From positions 620,001 through 684,000 of the forward strand of contig NZ_CP088936.1 of assembly GCF_021165755.1 (NCBI RefSeq): 64,000 bases of DNA, read 5' to 3'. Below, one piece after another: positions 30,477 to 40,547 of this stretch. Every line of letters begins with the position of its first letter. Position 1 is the first letter of the stretch. A model generated the notes under the pieces. The model ran no database searches. It was not told where the DNA came from and saw only the letters and a program-made list of their open reading frames with translations. A program made the position numbers and the translations under genes. This stretch comes from Borrelia sp. RT5S. GTDB lineage: Bacteria > Spirochaetota > Spirochaetia > Borreliales > Borreliaceae.

Positions 30477-31898
30477 GTGGAACATATTGTAATTGATTAT
30501 TTTAGGAGAATATCCCAAATACCTAGGTGTTCAAAGAATATAGAGGGGATTAGCGATTATATTAAAAATGAGGCTAGAAGGTTTGGCTATTCCTTTAAGG
30601 AAGATAGAATAGGTAATATTGTAGTCAAGATTAAGGCTAATGGTACTGTAGATTCAGAACCTATTATTCTCCAAGCTCACACGGACATGGTTTGTGAAAA
30701 AAACGAAGCCTTTGTTCATGATTTTAAGAAAGATCCTATCAATATAATTGAGAATGATGGATATTTGTCAGCATTGGGTACCACTCTTGGCGCTGATAAT
30801 GGGATTGGAGTTGCTATGATGCTTGCTGTTATGAGTGAGGCTAATGGATTTAGGCATCCTGAATTAGAGCTTCTATTTACAGTTGATGAGGAGGTAGGGT
30901 TAATAGGGGCCATTGGGCTTGACCCTGCTCTATGTAGTGGAAAGATGTTAATTAATCTTGACGGAGAAGAAGAGGGTTATTTCTTGGTTGGATGTGCTGG
31001 TTCTCGCCTTGTTAATGTTAGTCTTAAACCTAAATATAGAGTAAGTAAAAAAAGTATGGGGATTGAGGTTCTGTTTACTGGGCTTAAAGGGGGGCATTCC
31101 GGGGCAGATATTCATATTGATTTAGGAAATTCTTTAAAGTTGATGTTTTTTGCTTTAAGTGAACTCAGATCAAAGATAGAGTTTGAGGTTGAATATATAT
31201 CTGGAGGGGATAAAAGCAATGCAATTCCCAGGGAAGCAAAGGCTCTCGTATTAATTGAACCTGAGGATTATGCCTTTCTGGAAGAAGAATTGGGAGCGTT
31301 TAATCTTAAAGCAAAGAGAATGTATACTCTTGAGCGTGATTTCAAGATTAAGCTAAAGAAGGTTGATTCTTCAGGAGTTGCATTAGAAAAGATGGATCAG
31401 GATAAGATCTTAAATATGGGTATGGCCTTCTTACATGGGGTGCAAAAGGTTGAAGATTATGAAAATAAACTTATCAGAACCTCTTTAAATTTTGCTAGTT
31501 TGTTGAAATTAAATGATGAATATCAATTTGTATTTACAATAAGGTCGTTGTTGGATGTAGAGAAAGAGTATGTTTTTGATCATTTAAGGGCAATTAGTGG
31601 GCTTGCGGGAGCTAATTTTGAAGCAATTTATGATTATCCTTCTTGGAATCCGACTAAGGATAGTAAGCTTTTAAATCATCTTAAGAGTGTGTACAAAGAG
31701 ATGTATTTAGAGGACCCCAGAACTATGGTAATTCATGCTGGTCTTGAGACTGGAATAATATCCTCAAAATTTGGAGGAATAGACTCGGTTACAATTGGCC
31801 CTTGGATTGAGGCGCCTCATACACCAAGAGAGAGAGTCAATATTGAATCAACTATTAGAGTTTATAATTTTTTAAAGACTGGTTTAGAGAATATTTAG
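30477..31898 (+). CDS. pepD: Aminoacyl-histidine dipeptidase (M20 family, PepD)
   Basis: A cytoplasmic zinc dipeptidase of 473 residues that splits Xaa-His and other dipeptides, which fits an organism that imports peptides. Metal-site motifs are LQAHTDMVCEK, LGADNGIGVAM and DEEVGLIGA, with GGHSGADIHIDLGN in the dimerisation-domain region and HAGLETGII near the end. The start is GTG 30477, behind AAGGGGG; the overlapping ATG at 30475 is in another frame that stops after a few codons. The tRNA cluster begins about 100 bases downstream. Confidence 0.93.
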   Translation: MEHIVIDYFRRISQIPRCSKNIEGISDYIKNEARRFGYSFKEDRIGNIVVKIKANGTVDSEPIILQAHTDMVCEKNEAFVHDFKKDPINIIENDGYLSALGTTLGADNGIGVAMMLAVMSEANGFRHPELELLFTVDEEVGLIGAIGLDPALCSGKMLINLDGEEEGYFLVGCAGSRLVNVSLKPKYRVSKKSMGIEVLFTGLKGGHSGADIHIDLGNSLKLMFFALSELRSKIEFEVEYISGGDKSNAIPREAKALVLIEPEDYAFLEEELGAFNLKAKRMYTLERDFKIKLKKVDSSGVALEKMDQDKILNMGMAFLHGVQKVEDYENKLIRTSLNFASLLKLNDEYQFVFTIRSLLDVEKEYVFDHLRAISGLAGANFEAIYDYPSWNPTKDSKLLNHLKSVYKEMYLEDPRTMVIHAGLETGIISSKFGGIDSVTIGPWIEAPHTPRERVNIESTIRVYNFLKTGLENI

Positions 31899-31941
31899 GC
31901 TTTCTGTTTATTTTTCGTGGGATGGTGGGTACATAGGTTTG

Positions 31942-31970
31942 TTGACTTCCTTTTTAAATGTATATAAAAT
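31942..31970 (+). promoter_or_regulatory. Predicted promoter of the tRNA cluster
   Basis: TTGACT (31942-31947) and TAAAAT (31965-31970) with a 17-base spacer, ending 26 bases before tRNA-His. Confidence 0.6.
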
Positions 31971-31996
31971 GAACTTACATGTGATTTGGATGTAAT

Positions 31997-32072
31997 TGGT
32001 GGTTGTAGCTCAGTTGGTAGAGCACCGGATTGTGGTTCCGGCTGTCGCGGGTTCAAGCCCCGTCAATCACCC
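31997..32072 (+). tRNA. tRNA-His (GTG)
   Basis: Full cloverleaf: acceptor GGTGGTT/AATCACC, anticodon loop with GTG, T-loop GGTTCAA. The position before G1 is T in the DNA, so the G-1 typical of tRNA-His would have to be added after transcription or the end differs by one base. First of four tRNAs in the cluster. Confidence 0.95.
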
Positions 32073-32084
32073 TGGTTTTGTGAT

Positions 32085-32158
32085 GCACTCATAGCTCAAT
32101 TGGATAGAGCATTGGACTTCGAATCCAAGGGTTGCAGGTTCGAGTCCTGCTGGGTGCG
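32085..32158 (+). tRNA. tRNA-Arg (TCG)
   Basis: Acceptor GCACTCA/TGGGTGC, anticodon loop CTTCGAA with anticodon TCG, T-loop GGTTCGAG. No CCA is encoded. Confidence 0.95.
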
Positions 32159-32216
32159 AAATGTTGGGCGTTTGTGCTTGAAAAAGCTTTTTAAGTTTTG
32201 TATACTACCTAGGAAT

Positions 32217-32297
32217 GCAGGAGTGGTGAAACTGGCAGACACGCTAGACTTAGGATCTAGTGCCTTTGGCGTGTGGGTTCGACTCCCACCTTCTGCA
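32217..32297 (+). tRNA. tRNA-Leu (TAG)
   Basis: Acceptor GCAGGAG/CTTCTGC, anticodon TAG in loop CTTAGGA, a long variable arm as expected for a class II tRNA, T-loop GGTTCGAC. Confidence 0.94.
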
Positions 32298-32303
32298 AGA
32301 AAT

Positions 32304-32375
32304 GCGAAAGTAACTCAGGGGTAGAGTGTCACCTTGCCAAGGTGGAAGTCGCGGGTTCAAATCCCGTCTTTCGCT
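32304..32375 (+). tRNA. tRNA-Gly (GCC)
   Basis: Acceptor GCGAAAG/CTTTCGC, anticodon GCC in loop TTGCCAA, T-loop GGTTCAAA. Only six bases separate it from tRNA-Leu, so the two are surely processed from one precursor. tig follows 41 bases later. Confidence 0.95.
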
Positions 32376-32415
32376 TAATTGGTTTTTGCTATTAAGTTTT
32401 TGTTAGAGGAATTGC

Positions 32416-33765
32416 GTGGTATTAAGTAACAGTGTGAGATTGCTTTCGGACTCTAGGGTAGAGGCCGTTATTAGAGTGTCTAGGGGTTTTGTTAAAGATA
32501 AGTATGATGAGTTTTTGAAGGATTATTCCTCTCGCCTCAAGGTGCAGGGGTTTAGGGTGGGGAAGGTTCCTTTTGGGGTTATTGAGAGTAAGTATTCTGA
32601 TAATTTAAGGGCTTTGACCATAGATAAGGTTATTCGTGAGTCTTTGGAGGATTTTTTCAAGGGTGCTGTTTATAAACCGTTGGGTTATGCTGCTCCTACA
32701 ATATTGGAAGAGAGGTTGGATATAGATTTTGAGAAGGATTTTGAGTTTACTGTTGTGTATGAGGCTTACCCTGAGTTTGAAGTGCCGGATATTACTGATA
32801 TTGCTGTAGAAATGCCGGAAGTCGTTATTGCTGACTCTGATGTTGAGGACGGTCTTAGGCGATTGCAGGCAGAGAACTCGATTGTTGTTGAAGACAGGGG
32901 TAGCGTTAAGAGGGGTAGTATTGTTAAGGTTGATTTTGTTGAGCTTGATGAGTTTTTGGGGGAGATTTTGTCGACTAGGAGACAAGATTTTGTTTTCACT
33001 GTGGGGGAATCTAATAATTATTATGGGTTTGATGAAGACATCATTGGAATGAGTAAAGGTGAGGAGAGGATTGTAGAGAAGAGTTATGATAAGAAGTATA
33101 GGTTTAGCGAACTTGCGGGTTCTGCTAAGAAATTGAAGATTACTGTTACAGACATTAAAAGACGTGATATTCCTGAACTTGATGATGATTTTGCAAAAGA
33201 TATTAATGATAGTTTGAATACGCTAGAAGAACTTAAAGAGCTCATAAGGGTGGATATGTTAAAACTTGTAGAGGAAAAAAAAGAAGCTCTTAAACTTTCA
33301 AAATTGTTATCCGAAATTGCAGAGAAGTTGAGCATAGAAGTTCCTCCTTCTATGCTTGAAGCTGAGCTTAATAATGCTTTAAGTAAATTTTCAGAGCAGA
33401 ATAAGATCAGTATTGATCAGGCTAGAAGTTCTTTGGGTGAATTGGGAGGTGCGGATAATGTTTTTAAAGAAGAATTGCTTAAAAATTTGAAGTCTAGATT
33501 AATTTTGCAAAAGATTGTAGCTGATGATAGCGAGGAAGTTACGGATGCTGATTTGGACTTGGAGTTAACTAGGCAGGCTGAGAATGCAAGGATGGAATTA
33601 GCAGAGATTCGAAAATTTTATGAAGAGAGAAATTTGTTACAGGTTTTGAAAGATGAAGTTAAGAATCAAAAGGTTAGGAGTAAGATTTTAAAAAATGTCA
33701 AAGAAATTAAAGCTAAAAAAATTCCTTTCAGAGATTTTTTAAATAGTGAAACGGGTGAGCAATGA
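32416..33765 (+). CDS. tig: Trigger factor
   Basis: A ribosome-bound chaperone with peptidyl-prolyl isomerase activity. The 449-residue protein has the ribosome-binding loop GFRVGKVP (canonical GFRxGKxP) near residue 40, an FKBP-like domain from about residue 150 ([14 protein letters not shown]), and the helical C-terminal chaperone arms. The start is GTG 32416 preceded by AGAGGAATTGC. The final TGA overlaps the clpP ATG (ATGA), which indicates translational coupling in a tig-clpP-clpX-lon operon, the same arrangement as in many bacteria. Confidence 0.95.
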   Translation: MVLSNSVRLLSDSRVEAVIRVSRGFVKDKYDEFLKDYSSRLKVQGFRVGKVPFGVIESKYSDNLRALTIDKVIRESLEDFFKGAVYKPLGYAAPTILEERLDIDFEKDFEFTVVYEAYPEFEVPDITDIAVEMPEVVIADSDVEDGLRRLQAENSIVVEDRGSVKRGSIVKVDFVELDEFLGEILSTRRQDFVFTVGESNNYYGFDEDIIGMSKGEERIVEKSYDKKYRFSELAGSAKKLKITVTDIKRRDIPELDDDFAKDINDSLNTLEELKELIRVDMLKLVEEKKEALKLSKLLSEIAEKLSIEVPPSMLEAELNNALSKFSEQNKISIDQARSSLGELGGADNVFKEELLKNLKSRLILQKIVADDSEEVTDADLDLELTRQAENARMELAEIRKFYEERNLLQVLKDEVKNQKVRSKILKNVKEIKAKKIPFRDFLNSETGEQ

Positions 33766-34361
33766 CACGAGAGTATATGCACAATCTGGTTCCTACTGTT
33801 GTAGAGCATACAGGGAATTATGAACGAGTCTTTGATATATATTCAAGGTTGCTAAGGGATAGGATAATTTTTTTAAGCGGCGAGATTAGCGATGTTAAGG
33901 CAGATACGGTTATTGCACAACTTCTTTTCTTGGAATCTGAGAATTCTGATAAGGATGTGCATGTTTATATAAATTCTCCGGGGGGTAGTATTACTGCGGG
34001 ACTTGCAATTTATGATACTATGCAATACATCAAGCCGGATGTTAGAACTATTTGCATTGGACAGGCAGCTTCAATGGCTGCGTTTTTGCTTGCAGGGGGC
34101 ACTAAGGGCAAAAGGGATTCATTGTCATATTCAAGAATAATGATTCATCAACCTTGGGGTGGAATAGGAGGGCAGGCTAGCGATATTAGCATACAAGCAA
34201 ATGAAATCATGAGGCTTAAGAGGTTGATAATAGATATTATGTCTAGTAGGCTAGGTGTTTCTAAAAAAAAATTATCTCTTGATATTGAGAGAGATTACTT
34301 TATGACACCTAATGATGCTCTTGTTTATGGGATTATTGACAATATTTTAGAGAGGAATTAA
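33762..34361 (+). CDS. clpP: ATP-dependent Clp protease proteolytic subunit
   Basis: The serine-peptidase barrel of the Clp protease. The 199-residue protein carries the catalytic triad as Ser104 ([14 protein letters not shown]), His129 (IMIHQPWGG) and Asp178 (IERDYFM), plus the oxyanion-loop NSPGGS. It is the partner of ClpX encoded next to it. The start ATG overlaps the tig stop by four bases. Confidence 0.97.
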   Translation: MTREYMHNLVPTVVEHTGNYERVFDIYSRLLRDRIIFLSGEISDVKADTVIAQLLFLESENSDKDVHVYINSPGGSITAGLAIYDTMQYIKPDVRTICIGQAASMAAFLLAGGTKGKRDSLSYSRIMIHQPWGGIGGQASDISIQANEIMRLKRLIIDIMSSRLGVSKKKLSLDIERDYFMTPNDALVYGIIDNILERN

Positions 34362-34384
34362 TTTAGTTTTGGATAGTGTGTTGT

Positions 34385-35668
34385 ATGGCAAGAAATAAGA
34401 ATCAAAGGATTGTGGAGTGTTCTTTTTGTGGTCGTGTTAGAGCCGAAGAAGAGAAAATGATTACCACAAGATCTGTTGCTATTTGCTTCGAATGCTCTAG
34501 GGGGTGTTACAATCTTTTTCAAGAAGAAGCTGTAAGAGATGTGAGTGGTAAATCTTATGGGGAACTTCCATCTCCTAGGCAACTTAAGAGTCATCTGGAT
34601 AGATATGTTATTGGGCAGGAAGATGCTAAGAAAGTTTTATCTGTGGCTGTTTATAATCATTATAAGAGGATATTTAGAGGTAGTGTGGAGGGGGAGATTG
34701 AGCTTGAAAAATCTAATATATTGATTGTAGGCCCTACTGGTAGTGGGAAAACTCTGCTTGCTAAGAAGTTGGCTGATGAGATGAATGTCCCTTTTACTAT
34801 TGCGGATGCTACAACGCTTACTGAGGCTGGTTATGTGGGTGAGGATGTTGAAAATATTTTACTTAAGCTTATTCATGCGGCCCAAGGAGATGTGAGGTTT
34901 GCGGAGAGGGGTATTATTTATATAGACGAGATAGATAAGATTGCCAAGAAGGGTGAGAATGTCTCAATTACTAGGGATGTGTCTGGAGAAGGGGTTCAAC
35001 AGGCTTTGTTGAAAATCATTGAGGGTACTGTTGCTAATGTGCCGCCAAGGGGAGGCAGGAAGCATCCTTATGAGGATACTATTGAAATTAATACTCAAGA
35101 TATACTGTTTATATGCGGCGGGGCTTTTGTGGGACTTGAAAAGATTATTCAGAAAAGAATTAGCAGAAGCTCTATTGGATTTTCATCTGCTGCTAAGAAA
35201 GAGATTGAAGGGGATAATTTTTTAAAATATTTAGAAATGGAAGATCTAGTGAAATTTGGATTAATACCGGAGTTTGTGGGTAGGCTTCCTGTGCATTCCT
35301 ACCTTGAAAGTCTAGGAAAACAGGATTTAATTAAGATATTAATTGAGCCAGATAATTCTATTTTAAAGCAATATTATCATATGTTTAAAATGGATAGTGT
35401 GGAGCTTGTATTTGAAAAGGATGCAATTGATGCTATTGCTGAGGAGGCAATGAGTAAGAATACAGGTGCTAGAGGCCTACGTTCTATTTTAGAAGAGTTG
35501 CTTAAACATACGATGTTTGAAGTACCTTCGATTAAGCAAGTAAAAAAGGTTATTGTTACCAAAGAGTCTGTTTTGAGTAATGATATTGAACCCTTGATTC
35601 TGACGGGGAAACAGGTCAATAAGATTTGGCCAAAAGAACTTTATGAAATCAATTCTAAGTCTAATTAG
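34385..35668 (+). CDS. clpX: ATP-dependent Clp protease ATP-binding subunit ClpX
   Basis: AAA+ unfoldase that feeds substrates to ClpP. The 427-residue protein begins with the ClpX zinc finger (CSFCGR and CFECSRGC), has Walker A GPTGSGKT, Walker [12 protein letters not shown], the sensor and pore elements, and [12 protein letters not shown] 34385 (MARNKNQ) gives the normal N-terminus; the frame extends three codons further to a GTG at 34376 but without benefit. lon starts inside its last codons in another frame. Confidence 0.97.
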   Translation: MARNKNQRIVECSFCGRVRAEEEKMITTRSVAICFECSRGCYNLFQEEAVRDVSGKSYGELPSPRQLKSHLDRYVIGQEDAKKVLSVAVYNHYKRIFRGSVEGEIELEKSNILIVGPTGSGKTLLAKKLADEMNVPFTIADATTLTEAGYVGEDVENILLKLIHAAQGDVRFAERGIIYIDEIDKIAKKGENVSITRDVSGEGVQQALLKIIEGTVANVPPRGGRKHPYEDTIEINTQDILFICGGAFVGLEKIIQKRISRSSIGFSSAAKKEIEGDNFLKYLEMEDLVKFGLIPEFVGRLPVHSYLESLGKQDLIKILIEPDNSILKQYYHMFKMDSVELVFEKDAIDAIAEEAMSKNTGARGLRSILEELLKHTMFEVPSIKQVKKVIVTKESVLSNDIEPLILTGKQVNKIWPKELYEINSKSN

Positions 35669-38054
35669 TACTAGAAAGGATGATATTCCGGTTATCTTTT
35701 TAGGACAGAATGTTTTTTTCCCAGGCGTGACCTTATGGACCACTTTTGACGATAGTGTTGCTGTTGGTGCTGTCTACCAGGCTATGCTAGAGAGTAGGCT
35801 GGTTTTGTTTGTCTATGTTAATAATTCTAAATCTAATACTTCTGGAAAGATTAGTTTAAAAAATGTGTACCCTGTTGGTACTTATAGTAAAATCATTCAA
35901 GTTGTAAAGGTTGCTAAAGGTTCAATAAAAGTTTTAGTTGAATGCCAAGATAGGGTTATTATAAGGAGTCTTCTTAAGAAGAGTGCTTCTTTTATTAGGG
36001 CTAAAGTTGATTTTATTCCTGATGAGAGTGAATTTAGTAGCAAGATTTTTGTTTATTCTAAATTCTTAAGAGAAGCTTATGAAACTTACAAGTCTTGTCT
36101 TCCTGCTAAAGAATTGGGGGATGGTGATGACAATATTAATTTCCTTGATAAACCTACTAAACTTGTTGATGTATTAGCATCTAATGTTAAGTTGGAATAC
36201 GGTGTAAAGTTGGAGCTTTTACAAGAATTGGATGTTCAGAGTAGAATTGAAAAGTTAATTGTAAATTTAAATATTGAAATTGATCTTTTAAGGCTTAAGA
36301 AGGACATCAAATCCAAAGTTAACGATAAGCTTGATAAGGGGCAAAGGGAGTATTTTTTAAATGAACAGATAAAGGAAATACAGAAAAGATTAGGGAAAGA
36401 TGAAGCTGAGTATCTTGATAGATTGAATTCTAAGAAAATTCCTGAAGATATTAAGCCAAGAATCGAGAAAGAAATATCTAGGCTTTCCTCCATGAACGCA
36501 AATTCTCCAGATGCCAATATTATTAGAAGTTATGCTGAGTTGTTACTTGAGCTGCCTTGGAATGAGCATACTATTATGGAGAATTCCTTAGGTGATATTG
36601 AATTTATTTTAAAAAATGCGCACTATGGGATGGATGAAGCTAAAGAAAAAATAATTAACTTTTTAGCTGTTTATCATATTAATTCTAAAATTCAAGCACC
36701 TGTTTTGTGTCTTGTGGGTCCCCCTGGTACTGGAAAGACTTCTATTGCCTCCTCTGTTGCCACTTCTCTTTCTAGGAAATTTGCAAAAATTTCTCTTGGG
36801 GGAGTTAGAGACGCAGCTGAAATTAGAGGACATAGGAGAACTTATGTCGGAGCTCTCCCAGGGGTTTTTATTAATGCAATTAAAATAGCGGGTAAATCTA
36901 ATCCTGTAATTTTACTTGACGAGATAGATAAGATTGATAATTCTTATAGGGGAAATCCAGAGGCTGCCCTTTTAGAAGTTTTAGATACTGAGCAAAACTC
37001 CAAGTTCGTTGATCATTATTTGGAGATTCCTTATGATCTTTCTAATGTATTGTTTATTGCAACAGCTAATTCTCTTCATGGAATTTCTAAACCCCTTCTT
37101 GATAGAATGGAGATCATTAAGATAGAAGGGTATTCTTATATTGAAAAATTAGAGATTGCAAAAAAATTTTTAATGCCGGGTATAATCAGAGAAAGTTTTT
37201 TAAGCAAGGTTTATATAAGAATAGAAGATGATGTTATTTTGCACATAATCAAAAAATATACCATGGAGTCTGGAGTTAGAGAGCTTAAGAGAGCTTTGAC
37301 CAATTTGTTTAGAATGGTTATAAGGGAATTACTTCATGTTTATTCTAGGGAAGATATAATTGAGGGTAATTTTTATTTTCCTAGTTCCTTAATGCATGAA
37401 AGTAATTCAATTTTTACTCATGATCCTGATATTCCTGGTATTTATAAAATCATCAATATGAATAATTTTCACGTTTATGTGGATTGTGAGTATAACTTTA
37501 ATTTAATTAAGATTGATTCTTCTGGATTTGTTTATGGTCTTGCTTGGACAAACCATGGGGGTGTTATACTTCCTGTTGAAGCTATTAAGTTTGAAAAGAA
37601 AGGGGATGTTATTTTAACAGGCAGTCTTGGGGCTGTTATGAAGGAGAGTGCACAACTTGCTTATTCTGTGGTTAAAACCTATTCGTCCAGACTTAATTTT
37701 GATATAAATGAGAGTCCTGAAATTCATTTACATTTTCCAGAGGGAGCTACGCCAAAAGACGGTCCTTCGGCTGGAGTTACTATTGCAACAGCAATAGCTT
37801 CCATACTATCTGATAAAAAAGTTCCTTTAGATCTTGCAATGACAGGAGAAGTTACTCTTAAGGGGTCCATCCTTCCTGTGGGAGGTATTAAGGAAAAAGT
37901 ACTTGCAGCTTATAGGAATGGAATAAGCAAAGTTATAATTCCTGAGGACAATAGGCGCGATTATGTTAAGCTTCCTGAAGAGATTAAGAGCAGTATGTTT
38001 GTTAAGTATGTGTCTCATCTGGAAGAAGTTTTTGATTATTTAAGTATTATTTAA
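35643..38054 (+). CDS. lon: ATP-dependent protease Lon
   Basis: AAA+ serine-lysine protease for regulatory and misfolded proteins. The 803-residue protein has an N-terminal substrate-binding domain (about residues 15-215), Walker A GPPGTGKT, the AAA+ module, and the C-terminal protease domain with the catalytic Ser in [10 protein letters not shown] and Lys in [11 protein letters not shown]. The start ATG 35643 overlaps clpX by 26 bases. Two lon genes are known in the Lyme agent, one of them at this place after clpX; the other would be elsewhere on the chromosome. The first dozen residues precede the usual PVIFL beginning of Lon and could be a local extension. Confidence 0.95.
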   Translation: MKSILSLISTRKDDIPVIFLGQNVFFPGVTLWTTFDDSVAVGAVYQAMLESRLVLFVYVNNSKSNTSGKISLKNVYPVGTYSKIIQVVKVAKGSIKVLVECQDRVIIRSLLKKSASFIRAKVDFIPDESEFSSKIFVYSKFLREAYETYKSCLPAKELGDGDDNINFLDKPTKLVDVLASNVKLEYGVKLELLQELDVQSRIEKLIVNLNIEIDLLRLKKDIKSKVNDKLDKGQREYFLNEQIKEIQKRLGKDEAEYLDRLNSKKIPEDIKPRIEKEISRLSSMNANSPDANIIRSYAELLLELPWNEHTIMENSLGDIEFILKNAHYGMDEAKEKIINFLAVYHINSKIQAPVLCLVGPPGTGKTSIASSVATSLSRKFAKISLGGVRDAAEIRGHRRTYVGALPGVFINAIKIAGKSNPVILLDEIDKIDNSYRGNPEAALLEVLDTEQNSKFVDHYLEIPYDLSNVLFIATANSLHGISKPLLDRMEIIKIEGYSYIEKLEIAKKFLMPGIIRESFLSKVYIRIEDDVILHIIKKYTMESGVRELKRALTNLFRMVIRELLHVYSREDIIEGNFYFPSSLMHESNSIFTHDPDIPGIYKIINMNNFHVYVDCEYNFNLIKIDSSGFVYGLAWTNHGGVILPVEAIKFEKKGDVILTGSLGAVMKESAQLAYSVVKTYSSRLNFDINESPEIHLHFPEGATPKDGPSAGVTIATAIASILSDKKVPLDLAMTGEVTLKGSILPVGGIKEKVLAAYRNGISKVIIPEDNRRDYVKLPEEIKSSMFVKYVSHLEEVFDYLSII

Positions 38055-38089
38055 AATTTGCTATCATTAGACTCATCAAGGAGGTTTAT

Positions 38090-38239
38090 ATGAAAGATGG
38101 AGTCAGAAGGCCTTCAGGAAGTAGGGCATCATTTAATGCCCAAGGTCCTGCCAAGAACCCAGCCAAGAGCGGATTCCCAACCTTTTCCAAAGCCAGCTTC
38201 GGAAAAAATTTTACTAAAGGCAGAAAGAAGGGTAAATAA
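38090..38239 (+). CDS. 49-residue basic micro-protein, unknown function
   Basis: An ATG at 38090 follows the excellent ribosome binding site AAGGAGG at 38078-38084 and opens a 49-codon frame ending in TAA at 38237. The product begins MKDGVRRPSGSRASFN and ends GKNFTKGRKKGK. It has about a dozen Lys/Arg residues, many Gly, Ser, Pro and Ala, no Cys and no hydrophobic segment, so it is probably disordered and may bind RNA or ribosomes; this is inference. It lies 35 bases behind lon and converges on rpsD. I recall a small hypothetical gene at this place in the Lyme agent. Confidence 0.72.
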   Translation: MKDGVRRPSGSRASFNAQGPAKNPAKSGFPTFSKASFGKNFTKGRKKGK

Positions 38240-38266
38240 GCCGTGGGTGTGTAAACCAACAACACC

Positions 38267-38893
38267 CTATGCTCTCTTAGAATAATACTCAACAATCATT
38301 TGCTCATTAGCAAGGGTGGGTATTTCGTCCCTCGCTGGAGGGCGTGTCACCTTAACCTGCAAAGCATCAGCATTTACTTCTATCCAAGTCGGAAGATTTC
38401 GAAGAGTTGATGTCCTCTCTATATTAGATCTAACCAGCTTCCTTAAGCTGTCCTTATCCTTTACCCGTAATTCATCATTCGCTCTTAAAGTAATAGAAGG
38501 CACCGTAACCCTTCTTCCATTAAGTATGATCACCCCATGCGAAACTATCTGTCTAGCATGGGCTCTTGAAATAGCAAATCCAGCCCGATATACAACATTG
38601 TCAATTCTTCTCTCAAGCAGAGCCAAAAGATTGTGTCCGGTGACCCCATGATGTCTTTTCGCTTCCCTGAAAATGTTAGTCAGTTGCCTCTCACTTACGC
38701 CATAAGTAAACTTAACCTTTTGCTTCTCTACCAACTGCTTCCCATACTCAGTGACCTTACCCTTCCTAGACCTCCCATGCATTCCCGGTGGATTAGGTTT
38801 CCTCTTCAGTAGTTTATCGTACTTAGGTTGTTCAAATATATTAACACCAAACCGCCTGACCATCTTACCTTTAGCTATATTCTTCCTATTCAT
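38267..38893 (-). CDS. rpsD: 30S ribosomal protein S4
   Basis: Primary 16S rRNA-binding protein of the small subunit and, in other bacteria, a translational repressor. The 208-residue protein has the N-terminal S4 region (KPNPPGMHGRSRKGKVTEYG) and the S4 RNA-binding domain (RRIDNVVYRAGFAISRAHAR). Here it stands alone rather than in the alpha operon, downstream of the initiator tRNA. Its C-terminal codons touch a small hairpin at 38245-38267. Confidence 0.97.
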   Translation of the reverse strand: MNRKNIAKGKMVRRFGVNIFEQPKYDKLLKRKPNPPGMHGRSRKGKVTEYGKQLVEKQKVKFTYGVSERQLTNIFREAKRHHGVTGHNLLALLERRIDNVVYRAGFAISRAHARQIVSHGVIILNGRRVTVPSITLRANDELRVKDKDSLRKLVRSNIERTSTLRNLPTWIEVNADALQVKVTRPPARDEIPTLANEQMIVEYYSKRA

Positions 38894-38918
38894 TTATTCT
38901 CCATACATTAAAACAATA

Positions 38919-38991
<73 letters not shown>

Positions 38992-39005
38992 CCGTACAGC
39001 TTAGC

Positions 39006-39035
39006 ATGTTAACACAACTTTGTCAGAAGTGTCAA
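39006..39035 (-). promoter_or_regulatory. Predicted promoter of initiator tRNA and rpsD
   Basis: On the minus strand TTGACA (39030-39035) and TAACAT (39006-39011) with an 18-base spacer. Confidence 0.6.
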
Positions 39036-39049
39036 TTGATTTTGTTTCT

Positions 39050-40420
39050 TTATATTAAAATGTACATTTCATATATTTCTTTGTGTTGTTTTTTAATGAT
39101 TTCTTTTGTTGCCTCTATTTTTCGTATCAGGCTTTTCAAATCACTTTCATGGTTTAAGTCTAATTTTGCATAAAGATTTAAATGATTCCCCTCGTGAGAC
39201 AAATTAAGTTCTTTCAAGTTTATTTTGGTATTTTTCAATGTATCTTTTATCTCTCTTTTTAAATCTATGTCTTGTTTTGAGAGAAGTTTATTAGCGTTTT
39301 TTAGTATTACGTAAAGTCCTTCTCTAATAATTATAAAACTGATGAATATAGATATGATTTTGTCAAAACCTGTCCACACATAATTTGCAAGTAATAAACT
39401 TAATGTAGTGCCTCCGTGGGAAAATATACAGTTTTTATCGGCTGATGAGAGAGCTAGGAGTAAGTAGTTATTGTATCTTTTTCCGATCTGAAATTTTACT
39501 AAATATTCGACCATTTTTACTATGAAAAATATAAAGGGTACTAATGGTATCCAAATGCTTTTCCTGAAAGATTTATTTGAAAATATTTCAAGGATATTAT
39601 TCTTATCCTCCTCGTGATGATTGTTTGAATGAGAATGTCCGTGTTCATGGAAGTGATCTTGTTCATGATCGTGAAAGTGATCGTGATCATGGCTATGATC
39701 TTCAAGGTGAGTGGGATGATAATGAACATGAAATCCAGATTCGCCCCCAAGGCTAATTAATTTATTCAGACCTGTTGAGTTTAAAAATATCGTAAATCCT
39801 GCTGTTATTATAATTATCCCTATGATGAATGATATTAAATTCTCCATTTTTTTATATCCGTAAGGATAATAAATCGTCTCGGGTTTATTTGTAATTTTGA
39901 GGCTAAAGTAGGTAATTGCTGATAACACAAAATCTGAGAGAACGTGAAAGGCGTCTGCTATAAGTGCAAATGAATTGAAAAGTATTCCTACAGTGAGTTT
40001 GGATGCAATAGAAACTACTTCTGCTAGTACTGAGACGAGGCCAATCCCCATTATGAACTTATCCTTTTTGATCTCAGGTGTTAGGTCTTTTTTATATACG
40101 CTATTGTTATTTATAAATCCTAAACTTTTAAGTTCTTCCTCTACTTCAGTAATTTCGCAGGAAATTTTCTGTAGTTTATTCTTTTTCCCATAATAAATTA
40201 AATTATTAAATACTATTTTTTCTATTCCCTCTGCCTTAAAGTCCGGATTGATATAAAAATCGTTAACCTCAATTTCTCTATCTTTCGTTTTTGCTTTAAT
40301 ATATGAAACGGCTTTAGCATGATTTTCTATATAAGCTATGTAGAATTCAGTTTGTTTTAGGCTTCCAAGATTTAAATTCACATATTTGCTAATATTTTTA
40401 TTATTGATGACCTTAACCAT
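39050..40420 (-). CDS. Cation diffusion facilitator fused to an N-terminal GNAT-like domain
   Basis: A 456-residue protein in two parts. Residues ~1-115 look like an acetyltransferase fold: VNDFYINPDFKAEGIEKIVF, then NKLQKISCEITEVEEELKSLGF, the order of strand 4, CoA loop and final strands in GNAT proteins. Residues ~125-456 are a CDF metal exporter with about five to six membrane segments, the site ADAFHVLSD, and a cytoplasmic loop (about residues 223-270) with roughly 20 histidines in HDH and HEH repeats, which suggests Zn2+ or a similar metal. Metal export from the cytoplasm is the known family role. The GNAT loop lacks a clean Q/RxxGxG/A motif (KAEGIE), so catalysis is doubtful; it may be a sensing domain. 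Confidence 0.8.
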   Translation of the reverse strand: MVKVINNKNISKYVNLNLGSLKQTEFYIAYIENHAKAVSYIKAKTKDREIEVNDFYINPDFKAEGIEKIVFNNLIYYGKKNKLQKISCEITEVEEELKSLGFINNNSVYKKDLTPEIKKDKFIMGIGLVSVLAEVVSIASKLTVGILFNSFALIADAFHVLSDFVLSAITYFSLKITNKPETIYYPYGYKKMENLISFIIGIIIITAGFTIFLNSTGLNKLISLGGESGFHVHYHPTHLEDHSHDHDHFHDHEQDHFHEHGHSHSNNHHEEDKNNILEIFSNKSFRKSIWIPLVPFIFFIVKMVEYLVKFQIGKRYNNYLLLALSSADKNCIFSHGGTTLSLLLANYVWTGFDKIISIFISFIIIREGLYVILKNANKLLSKQDIDLKREIKDTLKNTKINLKELNLSHEGNHLNLYAKLDLNHESDLKSLIRKIEATKEIIKKQHKEIYEMYILI

Positions 40421-40547
40421 ACTTGCACCTTCCCTTGCTTTTATTGCATAATTTTACATGTGAGTATAGCAATATTTTTTTTTATGTTCAATGAATTTGT
40501 TAGTATTTTAAATAATGGATTTATTGATGTTTTCAATTTGGGGATTT

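Noticed and set aside
31986-32324. A 112-codon open frame across the tRNA cluster
   Set aside because: It runs through tRNA-His, tRNA-Arg and tRNA-Leu; its codons are simply tRNA sequence.
38245-38267. Small hairpin GGGTGT / ACACCC between the micro-protein and rpsD
   Set aside because: Only six base pairs, no T run on either strand; too weak to call a terminator, though convergent genes meet here.
38086-38295. Minus-strand 69-codon frame opposite the micro-protein
   Set aside because: No ribosome binding site; it overlaps the end of rpsD and the better supported plus-strand frame with its AAGGAGG.
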